DNA of 64,000 bases from Telopea speciosissima (lineage: Eukaryota > Streptophyta > Magnoliopsida > Proteales > Proteaceae), in contig NW_025317382.1 in the NCBI RefSeq assembly GCF_018873765.1, positions 1 to 64,000 on the forward strand. Direction: 5' to 3'. The notes below the pieces were generated by a model. That model was not told where the DNA came from and searched no databases. It worked only from the letters and a program-made list of their open reading frames with translations. The translations under genes were made by a program, and so were the position numbers. The first letter of the stretch is position 1; each line of letters starts with the position of its first letter. This document shows, in pieces, positions 9,816-20,818 of this stretch.

Positions 9816-11901
9816 TAACTATTAAGACGAAAGAAAGTGTGTTTTAAGATTTGGCAAAGGACTAAGGAAACAAAGGATAAAAATGTATAATGATGCCAGA
9901 AACGAAGCTAGGAAGATTGTGGGGATGGCTAGGGCAAAGAAATATGAAGATCTCTATATCAGCCTAAACACTAAAGAAGGGGAAAAAGTAATATATAAGA
10001 TAAGTAAGATGAGCGAAAGGAAGAGTAGAGATTTTGATCAGGTGAGGTGTATAAAGGGTGATGAGAGAAGAGTTCTGGTAAGGGATGAGGACATCATGAA
10101 GAGATGGGATGAGTATATTTATGACATACTAAATGGAGATAGGTCGGGTAGAAATGACCCAGACGATTACATTATCCAACAAGACACCGATCGTCATAGA
10201 TATGCATGAAAGGTTACTGTGTCGGAAGTTAATAAAGCCTTAAGAAAGATTAAAGCAGACAAGACACCAGGGCCAGATGAGATTCCCATTGAAGTTTGGA
10301 AAACCCTTGGAGGTTGTGGGGTTTATTGGTTAACCGATCTATTTAACAAGATTATGAACACAAGGAAGATGTCAAATGAATGGAGGAGAAGCATCGTAGT
10401 CCAGATCTACAAAAATAAAGATGATATCAGCATAAAGCTTATGACTCACACTATAAAATTGTGGGAGGAGGTTATTGAAGCCCGTTTGAGATGAGAGACT
10501 CATATCTCGATGAACCAATTTGGCTTTATTTCAGGTAGATCCACGACAGAAGCTATCTACTTATTGAGGAGGCTCATGGAAAGAAATAGAGATAGCAAGA
10601 AGGATCTCCATACGGTCTTTATCGATCTGGAAAAAGCATATGACCGAGTCCCTAAAGATCTAATCCATCATGTTTTAGTGAAGAGGGGTGTCAAGTAAAT
10701 ATGTGGATGTCAGTAAAGATATGTATGAGGGCGTGGTGACTAGTATGAGATCTATGGGAGGTCAGGGCAAGGAATTCCCAATTACGATTGGTTTACATCA
10801 GGGTTTGGCCTTCAGGCCTTACCTTTTTGCGCTTATCATGTATGATATAAACAAGAGCATTCAAGACGAGGTCCCATGGTGTATGCTCTCCACCGATGAT
10901 ATTGTTTTGATGGATGAGACAAAAGAAGGGATTAATTCTAAGTTAGAGCTTTGGAGGTCAACCTTGGAAACAAGAGGCTTTAAGATTAGAAGAACGAAGA
11001 CGGAGTATATGATGTGTAATTTTAGTCATACTATGATGGATACTAATATGGTGCAAATTGAGGAAAGAGAAATACCACAAAATGACTATTTTAGATATCT
11101 GGGGTCAATCATAAATAAAGAAGGCGATATAGAGGATGATACTTCACAGAGAATTAAAGTGGGATGGATGAAGTAGAGAGGCACGTCCGGAGTGTTGTGT
11201 GACTAAAGTATTCCTCTAAAGTTTAAAGGAAACTTTTATAGGACTGTTGTTCGACCGGCCATGATGTATGGGGCAGAATGTTGGGCAATTAAGAAGTGTC
11301 ATATTGATAAGCTTTGTAGCAGAGTTGAGGATGTTAAGATGGATGTGTTGAAAAACAAGGAAGGATAATGCAAGGAATGAACATATAAGATCAGACTTGG
11401 GAGTTGCCCCGATCAATAACAAGCTCCGAGAGAGTCGTTTAAGGTGGTATGGTCATATTCAACGGAGGCCTAGGAACACCCTAGTAAGGAGGAGTTATAT
11501 GATTCTGATTGAAGGAGCTAAAAGAGCTAGGGGCAGACCTAAAGTGACCATAGGAGAAGTGGTGAGGAAGGACAAGCATAGTCTAGGTCCTGTACCAAGT
11601 ATGACCTCGGACAAAGCCTATTGGAGGGCAAGGATCCATGTCGCAGACCCCATTTAGCTGAGAATCTCCTGATGTGCTGAGCTGTGCTGCCTCTTTCCTC
11701 CTACTATCTTTCATCTTTCTTTTTTCTATTTATTTCACATCTTTCATTTGTCTTTTTCGTTTTCATTTCCCATCTCTTTCCCCATCCCTCTTCCCCCATT
11801 TCCCTTTTTGGTTAGAACTCTGTTTTCCCTACTTTGTTTTGTTTGGATCCATGTAGCCGACCCCATTAAGTTGGGATAAGGCTGAGTTTGTTGTTGTTGG
11901 A
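9816..11901 (+). mobile_element. RTE-type LINE, 5' truncated and frame-broken
   Basis: The pre-RT part reads YNDARNEARKIVGMARAKKY, and the RT has KIKADKTPGPDEIPIEVWK, FGFISGRSTTEAIYLLRRL and FIDLEKAYDRVPKDL. The catalytic region is degraded (STDDIVLMDE, where FADDIVL is usual), followed by TKTEYMMCNF and YLGSIINKEGDIEDD. A run of 3' coding (RESRLRWYGHIQRRP) leads to a terminal GTTGTTGTTG tail near 11888-11901. The tail and the domain style match plant RTE LINEs. A conserved EN is not visible, so the 5' part is lost. At least six stops or shifts are present. A related 3' fragment lies on the minus strand at 19609-19830. Confidence 0.8.
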
Positions 11902-12223
11902 GAGGCCTACATTTTTAGTGCTAGCATCTCCCTCCATCGAATTCTCTAGTCACTACCTCTCTCTCCCTACCTATTTTAGCAGCCACACTTCATCTCTCTA
12001 AAACCATCTTACTGCTCTTACATTGCAAGCACAGGAAAGTGTCCATGAAGTAGACAATTTCTGAAATTTTTGAAACCTCAAGAGGTAATGCTCAAACCAT
12101 CTCTCTATCATATTGATGGGATCTTTTTATAGCTAGTATCACTATTTTATATAGGAGCAAACATGAAAGAAAATCAGAATCTGCGCTGTGGGCACCAAAA
12201 TAATAAGTAAAGATGAGAAAAAC
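11902..12223. other. No gene seen; probable PPR intron sequence
   Basis: Between the LINE tail and the last visible PPR exon I see no coding pattern. If the PPR gene is intact, this is the start of its fourth intron on the minus strand (donor GTTTTTCTC at 12223). Confidence 0.5.
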
Positions 12224-15200
12224 CTTATTTGGGACAATCCCGGCAGATTTCATATCACTGACCAACTCATCAGCCTTCAAATGGTTTCCATCAACTGAAT
12301 ATGCATTGAGCAAAGAGCTGTAATGGAAAACATTAGGAGAATAACCTTCCTTTTTCATCTTCTCAAAATAGGATTCTGCTTCTATGCTTTGACCACTAGA
12401 TGCACAAATAGCTATAAGAGTTCCATAGATCACAATGTCCATGCCTAAACCACTGTCTTCCAGTTCTCGGAGAAGCTGCAATGCCTTAGAGTAGCCATGT
12501 TTGACTTTGATGCAGCCTGCAAGCAGCTACCATGACAAAAGATAATAGTGATGAAGTTCAAAGCAAACACAATTAGAAAATAGAAACCAATAGCAAGGAT
12601 CTTATTTACCTATACATCTAAATCTCTTGTTGCAATTAAAAGTTAATTCATAAAAACAAAGTTATAGCATTCGAGTTAAGGTGGCATACGGTACTATAAG
12701 TAACAACATCTGGGATCAGTCCACATTGTTTCATTTGATCAAACAGTTTAATGCTGCTTTCAAATTTTCCATTCCTGACTAGGCAACTGAGAACAGAGTT
12801 ACAGACAGAGACATTATTTTTCAGTGATTTGTCTTGAATGCCATTGTACATTTCCAGTACTTTTATGGGATTGAGGCTCTTGCCCATAAACTTGATATAA
12901 CTGCTGTATGATCCAACATTAACCTTCCCATTCTTCTGCATCCAATCGAAGAGCTGCAACAAGCCATACACTGTCAGTCACCATAAGAAACCACAGAAAG
13001 ATGGAAAGTCATCACAATAATGAATCTTTTCAGCAATCAAAACAAAAGATTGAAGGTTAAGAAGATTACTAGAACAATGCATTAAATGATGCATTGTAAT
13101 ATGCATGTATGCCACAGGTGCATGTATATCCATATGTGCAGCTAATTATGCATAATCAATCATGTTTAAACTAAAATACAAGAACAAAAAGTAATTCCAA
13201 TCTCAGTCCACTTGAGGAAGATGCAAAAGGCAAAACGTGGCTACTAATAGCACCTCTTTCCCCATATTATGGAATACGTCCGTCATTGATAACGTCTCCA
13301 CTGAAATTCGCCATTACTGAATTTTTTCATCGATGAAGAATTATAGTTTGTGCATTTTACTTTCCTTTTTCCTTAGTTTCTTTTCTCCTTGTATGCATGT
13401 GATAGACAAAGTAGTTTTCCAATCTGTCAGTCGCATGTCCTGCATTCAAGTGCAGAGTTATGCCTTTAGTTAAATCATAACAGGAAGCCCAAGTCAACTC
13501 CTTTGTCACCCACTTGTGGCATTGGGAGACTGGATACTTATGAAGAAAGACTAAAATGAGTTAAATGCAATGTTATTAAGGTGCATACTTCATGCATATG
13601 CTTGATGCCTCAGGATGAGGCAGAAGGAGCACCCCTTGTGCCTGGAATTCATTCAAAAAAGTGAATGCCTCTGTGTAGCTTTGGAACTCTTTTACACTTC
13701 TCTGGTCTGCTACTCTGCTTTATTCAAAAAAATAAAGCATAATCTCTGTCATACACTAGGCCCAATTTCTCTTGCTCATGGACCCCAAAACTGAAAATTT
13801 TTCTTGGATTTGTTTGGGTTCTGTTGATTACTTGGTGAGTTTTTAATCCAATGCCAGTCATCTCTTAGGCCCCCAGTTGTCATTACAAAGAATCTTGCAC
13901 TATTTGCATTACTCTCTAATTTTTATCAATGAGCACCTTGATGCTTATATGACCTGATGACCAGAAGGTATTATGCCTATGCTAGTGAGCATTTTTACGG
14001 CCTTGGAATCAACCTTCAAGAACTACATCTTACGCATTAAGGTACTTGATCAAGATCCTAAAATATGGCTTCATGGAGAACTATAATCTAACACAAAAGA
14101 CCATTTCTATAACACATTGCACAGATATAAGCAGCACAGAATAAAATAAAGTAAGTCCGAATTATGTTTTTCTAAGGAACTTTCTAAGTATCAAAAATTT
14201 CAGTGTATGCCAATTCCAATTACACAAATGAAGAAAATAGATTTGACAGGCAAAACAACAGTGCCTAGGTGCCTACCAGGCTGGCTATTCAAGAAAATGC
14301 AATGCACTTTTCAAGTTGAATCACCTGAGAGACATCCTTCCATCTGTTTAGCTTCCCAAAATGGCGCAAGATAACATTCAAATCTTGCACCTGCAACACC
14401 TCTCCTGACCTGAAAGACCGAATAACATATGAATCATCCCATTCTATGTCAGTTACATTCTTCATCCCATTGATAAAAAGAAAAAACCTTCAAGGACAAA
14501 CTCAAGACCTTGACTGACCATCAAAATGTGATCCAGTGACCTAATTTCAATGTCAGAATGCATCATTAGCTTGAAATCAATGTAAATTAGTGGTGGATAT
14601 AATAATACGTTTCTGGATTTTCTAGCAGAAGAACTCAAGATTTTAAAGTGATTATCAGATAATTCTAAAACCAATATCAGTGGTGAAAAGTAGATAAGGA
14701 ACGATATTGAGTTCTCCAATCACAGCCTTGATTCATTATCTCCAAACGAATTAACTCCATCGGAACCAAATAAACTGGTTACAGCTGAAAAGCATGGAAA
14801 CAAGAACAGTAGGAATGGATAAGTAGAGGGATTATGTCTCAGGACAAAAAAATGGTTTGAGAAGTGAAATGAAGTTCTGAAATAACATGAGTTGGAAAGC
14901 TACTGAGGCTGGACAAATGTATCAACAAGGGTCAAAGACTACTATGCTCCTTTACGGGTTTAATTCACAATCGCCCTAATAGACCCCATGTTGTTTTCCT
15001 TCAGAATTTCAAGTCTATTACATCCTCTCAAGGATGTCCCTTCCACAGGAGAAAAGAATTGGAAATGCTGTATGATGAGGCAGCAATAAGTAAACAAAAC
15101 TATCACATGGAATTGAAACAGACGCTTAACAGTATCATCACTGAAAACTGAAACCATTGATGTGCATACAAGTTGTCTGTGAAATCTACCAAACAAAAGA

Positions 15201-15576
15201 TAATTCATAATTCGTATTTGGCTGTTGGTTCAGACATTTCACAATTTAGTTAAGCTTTGAAAAGAAAGTAGAACACAAACGGATATAGGGAGAACCTTGA
15301 GAGAGCAGAATCCAAATCAGCGCACTTTTGTACGTATACAACTGCAGCTCGCCTTGCCGAGTAGGGGGTTAAGCTGGTTTTACGCAAAGCGGTAGTAGAA
15401 GGGGCTGAAACTTGGGCAGGCTCAAGTTGAGACTCGTTGAGGGTAGTACTTGCAAAGGTGAGCCAATAACTCTTCCTCTTGTTCTTTTCTGTGGTAGAAA
15501 TGGAGGGAGAGGTGACGATGGGTGAAGGGAGGTTAAGGATATGCTGCAACCCACCACCCAAAACAGCAATTTCCAT
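12224..15576 (-). CDS. Chloroplast-type PPR protein gene, 5' half (four exons)
   Basis: Exons on the minus strand: 15576-15296, 14409-14325, 12953-12690 and 12526-12224. All joins keep frame and have GT/AG borders, giving 311 codons without a stop. The start chosen is the ATG at 15576, because upstream is an Arg-Glu run from a GA repeat. The N-terminus (MEIAVLGGG, Ser/Thr-rich) looks like a plastid transit peptide. P-type PPR motifs follow from residue about 100, e.g. NSVLSCLVRNGKFESSIKLF, GLIPDVVTYST and GYSPNVFHYSSLLNAYSVDG. Such proteins bind organellar RNA through arrays of 35-residue helix pairs. It resembles Arabidopsis At1g10910 (about 660 residues) from my memory of the family, so roughly half is here. 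The next exon is not between 12223 and 1, so the gene either has a transposon-filled intron over 12 kb or is truncated. Confidence 0.85.
12954..14324 (-). other. PPR intron 2
   Basis: 1371 bases between exons 2 and 3, with donor GTGATTC (14324) and acceptor TTGCAG (before 12953). No transposon ends or other gene recognised. Intron 1 is 14410-15295 and also lacks recognisable inserts. Intron 3 is 12527-12689. Confidence 0.7.
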
Positions 15577-16041
15577 TCTCTCTCTCTCTCTCTCTCTCTC
15601 AGGGAGAAGAGCAAGTGAATCTTTTTGAACTTGAACACTGGTTTGCCTGTGGATACTTTGTTGATCATGTGGATGACCCAACTGACAAAATCATTTGGGC
15701 ATTTGAAATATCAATCTAATAGTCTCTGGAAAAGAAGAATCAATCCCTTTGAGACCATTGGATTGAATCATAAAAGTTGAGAATTGATAGCATAGAATAG
15801 ACCTGCATAAAAATGTTGTCTTTGACTAAAGCAATGAAAGATTCCAATCGAATGGGTTTGAATTCTACAGACATATAAGTCCACTATGTGGCTGCCATTA
15901 TGGGATTAGTGTGCGAACGGCCATGAAAGCATCACTAGACAGCAGGGTTTACCGTTTACCCAAAAATTGAGAGAATAAAAAGGTCGGTAGAGAGAACGAG
16001 GAACTATTGAGGGCAGGGCAGGGCCGGGAAAGATCAAACGA
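15577..16041. promoter_or_regulatory. Divergent upstream region of the PPR gene and the small-protein gene
   Basis: About 460 bases separate the two divergent starts. On the PPR side, a (CT)n/(GA)n run (15577-15600) lies directly upstream of the start codon, typical of a plant 5' untranslated leader. No clear TATA box is seen on either strand. Confidence 0.4.
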
Positions 16042-16330
16042 TTGAGTTTTCAAGCAGAAGCGGTGAGTGGAGCAATGAGAGCAACTAACGACACCACAGT
16101 CATGAACCTGCTCTTGTTTGGGTCGTTCGTGGCGTTGGGCAGCAGGTCGGTGAACCAGCAGAAGGACATCGAAGTCCTTGAAGCAGAGAAGGACTCACTT
16201 GTCAAGAGCAATAAAACACTTTAGAAGACTTCGAAGCAACTACTCTATGCGGAAGCCTTGGATGGTTCCTGTGCCGTTTCTCCTCGTTAAACTCAAAGCC
16301 GTTTATGGCCAAGTCCCCCAACAAACTGGT
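16042..16330 (+). pseudogene. Broken small membrane/coiled-coil protein gene
   Basis: The reading from 16072 (MRATNDTTVMNLLLFGSFVA) gives one hydrophobic segment of about 15 residues, then a charged helix (QQKDIEVLEAEKDSL). An in-frame stop follows at KSNKTL. After it, the same frame gives LLYAEA, and a +1/-1 change is needed to read LLVKLKAVYGQVPQQ. This looks like a short plant protein of about 90 residues with one membrane segment and a coiled coil, whose family name I do not know. It is head-to-head with the PPR gene. The stop and shift suggest a pseudogene, though an unrecognised short intron near 16220 is possible. Confidence 0.45.
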
Positions 16331-16552
16331 ATTACACCCTCACTAATTTTCTCTTTCTTCTTAGTGGTCAAGGCTTCAATTGTTATTGTTTTGCTCAATA
16401 ACTGTGAATGTAGTTGTAATTGTGTTGCTTCAAAGTATGATTAAATGATTACTGGTAATAATTAGAAGATTGATCCTTGGTTATTATAGAAGAAATGGTA
16501 TGGCATTTTATTTTGACAATTTAATTAAACTATTCTTTTCTAAGTATCTAGG

Positions 16553-16723
16553 ATTGTTCTGAAGGAAATCTGTTAAGAAGATCCCGAATTTGCCTTTTTG
16601 TTCAAGGGCTACTTGCCTTTTGAGTAGAAGGAAGTGGGGTAGCGGGGTTGATTCGGTAAACCGATGCTTGAGCCGAGGCTCCCATATTCTGCCGACCCTC
16701 CATTGTTCTGAAGGAAATCTGTT
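16553..16723. repeat. 22-bp direct repeats flanking a 127-bp insert
   Basis: A 22-base sequence starting ATTGTTCTGAAGG occurs perfectly at 16553-16574 and 16702-16723. The 127 bases between have a sharply higher GC content than the flanks (GTGGGGTAGCGGGG, CCGAGGCTCCC). The layout is that of an insertion with a long target duplication or a microhomology-mediated templated insert. Confidence 0.7.
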
Positions 16724-18919
16724 TCATGCCGCTATTTTTATTTTATGTTCCTTTTGGTAAAAAAAAAAATATCCTCTTACAAGTTACAACAATAGGAATT
16801 TAAGCATGTGAGTGTTTTTGGATTGTGAGTATGAGACAGTAAATTGTGATTTTCAGAATATCTAGACTAGTTGCACCTGACCCTGATGGCGTTCTTGCCA
16901 TTTTTGACCACTCCCATACTCTTGGTGTGGGAGTGGTGAAAGTAAAGGTTACAGTCTATACTGGTGGCCGGTGCTCACTTCCAGAGGAATGATAATGTTT
17001 TTAAAGCCTCTGTTGTTGTTTCTTTGTAATTATTTATTAGATGCTTGATTGGCTACTTCAATATCAAGATTGGCCTCAAAACATTCCATCCCCTGTTTCC
17101 ATTTCTACTTTTCTTTGGGGGTTCTCTTGGGGACTGGTGGAGAAGATGTGTTTTCCAGTTTGCAGTATTTAGATATCGAGCCTTTCAAAGGTGGACAAGC
17201 ATTTTATATTTTCACTTATCTTATGACTTACCATCAAACCTATATCAAGTTGAGACAAAGCTGATAATAAGTAAAGGGAAAAAAAGAATGTACAATTACA
17301 ACTATAACAAAAGCTAGAATCGAAAACTATGCATAATAAAACAAAACTGTGGCAAAACTCTCTTCTAACCCAGCAAAAGTTCACCATATGGTGCGTGCTT
17401 GTGGGAGTTTCTCAGGCTTCTGCTTCTGAGATTCTGAGAAGCTAGCTTCTCCAAATAAGATGAAATCAGATCCAATTAGATGATGGTGTTTGGAATCTTT
17501 CCCACCAGAAGCCAAGAAATGCAAGAAGCGCGTCACCACTCCCTTCTCCTGGCATCTGGACCTCTGCTTCTCTTGCATATGCCGGGCACAAGAAGCTTTT
17601 AGTAAAATATCCCCATAGGAAACACGAAAAAAAAAAAAAAAAAAAAGAAATACTGATAAGCAGTGCAAATAAAAAAACAATTGAAATTTCCCTAATGCGA
17701 AAAAGGACATTAACTTTCCTTAATCCTGTTGCTCCCTCCCATATTATCCCCTACCCGTCTCTTTTCAAACATGCACTCATCTGTTGTTAGATGACCATAA
17801 GGTAGTAGGTTAAAAGTTGTACTAATAAATTTCAGGTGCAAATGAGTTGCTTTTGATCAAAGAGATTGTAATGTCCTCAATTAGTTTCCCTATTTTAAGA
17901 AATTCCATTGGATACTTGACCCAGGTAATTCTTTTCTGCCTTCCCTCTTTTCTTTTTTTCTCCTTTTAAAATTCATGTGCAGTCTTTGTCTTTTCATTCA
18001 TTTCTCCTTTCCTTACTTCTACTCTTTTAGTGATGAGATCTTTATTAATGGTTATTGCAACTGTCTGCTTATACTTAAGGCTGAAACCTCACTTATCAGG
18101 TACAGGTGTACAGCTTTTTAACCAGCTAACCCATTGAAATTCCCTGATTGCCTGCCTAGAAAATAAAAGAGAAAAAGGGATCCAGTGACCCTTTCTATGT
18201 AATAGCTGAAGATTCCTTTCTAGTGTTTGCTTGGCAGCCAAGAAGTCCCCCACGTATAAGGGTTTCTATTCTTGTAATCAGTTAATTAGTTATTATAAAT
18301 AAAGAGCAAGAGGCATCTAGCCCACAACTTGAGGATTTGACCAATTAGCTTTATGTGAGTGTGTGCGCTATGGTGGATCTATGACAGCCAAGGCTGTGAA
18401 ACTTTGGAGGGAGGATGGTGAAACCCAACTTCAGGCTTTGGTGTTGAAGCCAGCCATAACTTCTTCCTCTTTTTACTTTTTTATTTTCTCTTTCTTCCTT
18501 TGCTGTTCTGCAGGTATTCCAGCAACTTTCTCCCTCTATCGTGGACTATTATTGGGTCTACTTTGAAGTTATTTGGCAACTTAATAATCCTTTGGTGTTG
18601 TCTTCTTAATCTCCTCTATTTTCTATTAATTTTACATATTATTTCAAGTCTGTGGTAGGAGTATTTTACAGCATACATGTCTGAAGTACAGTCACTGTTT
18701 TCTGAGTATCTAACCATTCAGATTTGGCTGAGTTTTGGTTGTTATTCCTTACTCCATCTACTCCACTCAATCCAAATTTGGTGTCCATCAGATTGCTAGA
18801 TTATTAGTTATGCTACTTCTCCTTTGTATTTTCTGTTTTATCCCTACGTTCTATTTTCTGTCCTTGTGTCTTTCTTCTAATCTAACCATGAGTTCTCTTT
18901 GGTATTTTAACCACATATT
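16724..18919. other. No recognisable gene; one possible minus-strand exon
   Basis: Low-complexity plant intergenic sequence. A minus-strand open stretch at 17381-17630 (contains ARHMQEKQRSRCQEKG) has codon-like composition and could be a relic exon, but I recognise no family. 16860-16990 (plus) also reads openly (RLVAPDPDGVLAIFDHSHTL) with no match I can name. A TTATTATAAATAAAG block near 18290 resembles the TATA region of an LTR. Confidence 0.35.
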
Positions 18920-19158
18920 TGTTACAGGAGTCGGTACTGTAGCCTCACTGTTCACGGTACTGTAGCGTGAACAGTAACCGAGATTACAGTATAGGGGTTT
19001 TTATGTCTTTTCTTTTATATTATTTCATTAAGGGTAGTTTTTGTCTTTTGGGACCACTAGGGTTATTATATTTATTATCTTATAATCTCTTTGTTTATTG
19101 TTAATGAAATCTGGCCGCACGGCCATCGCCTTCTTTTTTTCTGGAAAATATCAATATT
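18915..19158 (+). mobile_element. Solo LTR (234 bp) with 5-bp target duplication
   Basis: 18920-19153 runs TGTTACAGGAG...AATATCA and is flanked by ATATT at 18915-18919 and 19154-19158. It contains repeated TACTGTAGC / GTGAACAGTA motifs. No coding sequence accompanies it, so it is a solo LTR from LTR-LTR recombination. The AT-rich duplication could arise by chance, but it falls exactly next to TG and CA ends. Confidence 0.7.
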
Positions 19159-19608
19159 CACCCCATTAGGACCTCTAGTATATGTTAGTTTCAGCCCCCT
19201 GGGATTTATAGTTTGCAAGATATCTAATAGCATTAAGTTTCTGTCCTATTTCTCAATTTTTAGGTTCACTGCGATCCTGGTTTCTGTAGGTGAGCTAGTG
19301 TTTGTTTGTTTCAGCCTAGCTTACCTCATCATCAGTTCTTCGTCTACTTTGATTCCTGAACGTGCAAGATGTTTTTATCAGTTCCCTGCTTTAGAAAATT
19401 TTGAGCATTTTGAGCTTTGCTTGATAAAATGCAGCCTGACCAGCAACGAAAGGTAACTATCTGTCATTTACTGAGTTGTCTTCTTCAAGTTTATATCATT
19501 TTTTAGACCAAATTTTGAGTCTCGTTCAGGTGCTCTCTTCTGGTTTTACATTTTATTCTATCCAAACCGGTTTTTGAACATACCAACTCCATTTTTTTCT
19601 CTCTTCAA

Positions 19609-19830
19609 CCACAACAACAACAACTCAGCCTTATTCAAACTAAATGGGGTCGGCTAGTGGCTACAGGGATCTGTGCTCTCCAATTAGCTTTATTCGAGGT
19701 CATACTTGATACAAGGTCTAAGCTATGTATGTCTTTCCTCACCACTTCTCCTAAGGTCATTTTAGGTCTGCCCCTGGCTCTTTTAGTTCCGTCAATCTGA
19801 ATCAAATCACTCCTCACTCCTCCGAACAGG
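19609..19830 (-). mobile_element. 3' fragment of an RTE-type LINE
   Basis: On the minus strand the sequence ends in the (GTT)n tail (plus strand ACAACAACAACAAC at 19611-19624). It reads KRARGRPKMTLGEVVRKDIHS, the same C-terminal block found at 11520-11570 in the larger LINE. It is a 5'-truncated copy of the same family, about 220 bases. Confidence 0.85.
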
Positions 19831-20047
19831 AGTGATTTTGCTCACTAAAATTATATAGATGGGGTGTGAAGGGGGTTAATTTCAATGAAATCTATTTATT
19901 CTTTCTATAAGCTGTGTTTGTCTAGGTTATATATCTTATAAGTTTAAAATCAGTGATTCATTTCAATTCAGATTCCTTATTTGAAATCAATTTGGAGTCT
20001 CGGACTGATAAGGCAATGTCTGCGTTGGATTTTGGTGATGCAGGCAC

Positions 20048-20818
20048 CCGTAGAAATAGATTTCTTCACTGAGTAGGGGGAAGGTAGCAGATACAGAATA
20101 GAAGAAGTAATAGGTAAAGGAAGTTATGGAGCTGTTTGCTCTGCGTACAATGCACATACAGGGGAGAAAGTTGCAATTAAGGAGATCAATGATATCTTTG
20201 AGCATGTCTCGGATGCAACATGCATTCTTTAACTGAGAGGGCGGACCTCGGCGCAATGGTAAGGTTGCTCCATTGTGACCTTGTGGTCCCGGGTTCGAAT
20301 CGGGAAACAGCCTCTCTACGAAGCGGGGGTAAGGCTGCATACATTATGACCATCCCTAGACCTCGCAATGCAGGAGCCTTGTGCACTGGGTAGCCCTTTT
20401 TTTGTTTACCAATCAATTGGCATTTGACTGATATTCCTTGGCCAGTTCTGATTTTCTTTACTTTTTTCTTCCTTCTCTGTTGGCGGTTTAGCAAATATTT
20501 TCTTTGGGATCTAAAACCAAAAAATATCTTAGCAAATGTTAATGCAAACTCAAGATCTGTGACTTTGGTCTTGCTAGAGTGGCCTTCAATGATACTCCAA
20601 CACCGATATTTTGGACAGTAAGTTCTTTTCAGTCAACTGTACTCAGCATTTTAGATTTCCTTCATGACCTCAAATTGTTAGTTGTGGGTTAAAGTTGATG
20701 GTCTTTTGTGGTATGAAAACTTATGAGCATTAATGTCAATGAATTCCTACCCTTATAGGATTATCTTACGACAAGGTGGTATAGAGCTCCGGAGTTATGT
20801 GGATCCTTCTTCTCAAAG
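20048..20818 (+). pseudogene. Relic of a TDY-class MAP kinase gene
   Basis: 20048-20232 encodes the kinase N-lobe: FFTE, a stop, GEGSRYRIEEVIGKGSYGAV, VAIKEINDIFEHVSDAT. Subdomains III-VIa are missing and an Au-type SINE sits in their place. 20490-20616 gives LWDLKPKNILANVN (where HRDLKPKN is expected) and, after a frame change, ARVAFNDTPTPIFWT. A consensus GTAAGT donor follows. 20759-20818 gives 20 codons starting DYLTTRWYRAPELCGSFFS, bordered by AG and GT. T-DY across the junction is the activation-loop TDY of plant group D MAPKs. Retained intron borders show a decayed gene, not a processed copy. Confidence 0.85.
20237..20403 (+). mobile_element. Au-type SINE
   Basis: Begins GAGGGCGGACCTCGGCGCAA, has the B-box GGGTTCGAATCG, then the shared core GCGGGGGTAAGGCTGC and ends GTGCACTGGGTAGCCC plus T run. 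This matches the Au SINE plan found across angiosperms (recognised from the family, not searched). It lies inside the MAP kinase relic, between kinase subdomains II and VIb. Confidence 0.9.

Noticed and set aside
20186..20494. Minus-strand open frame over the Au SINE
   Set aside because: It is antisense to the SINE and the MAP kinase relic.
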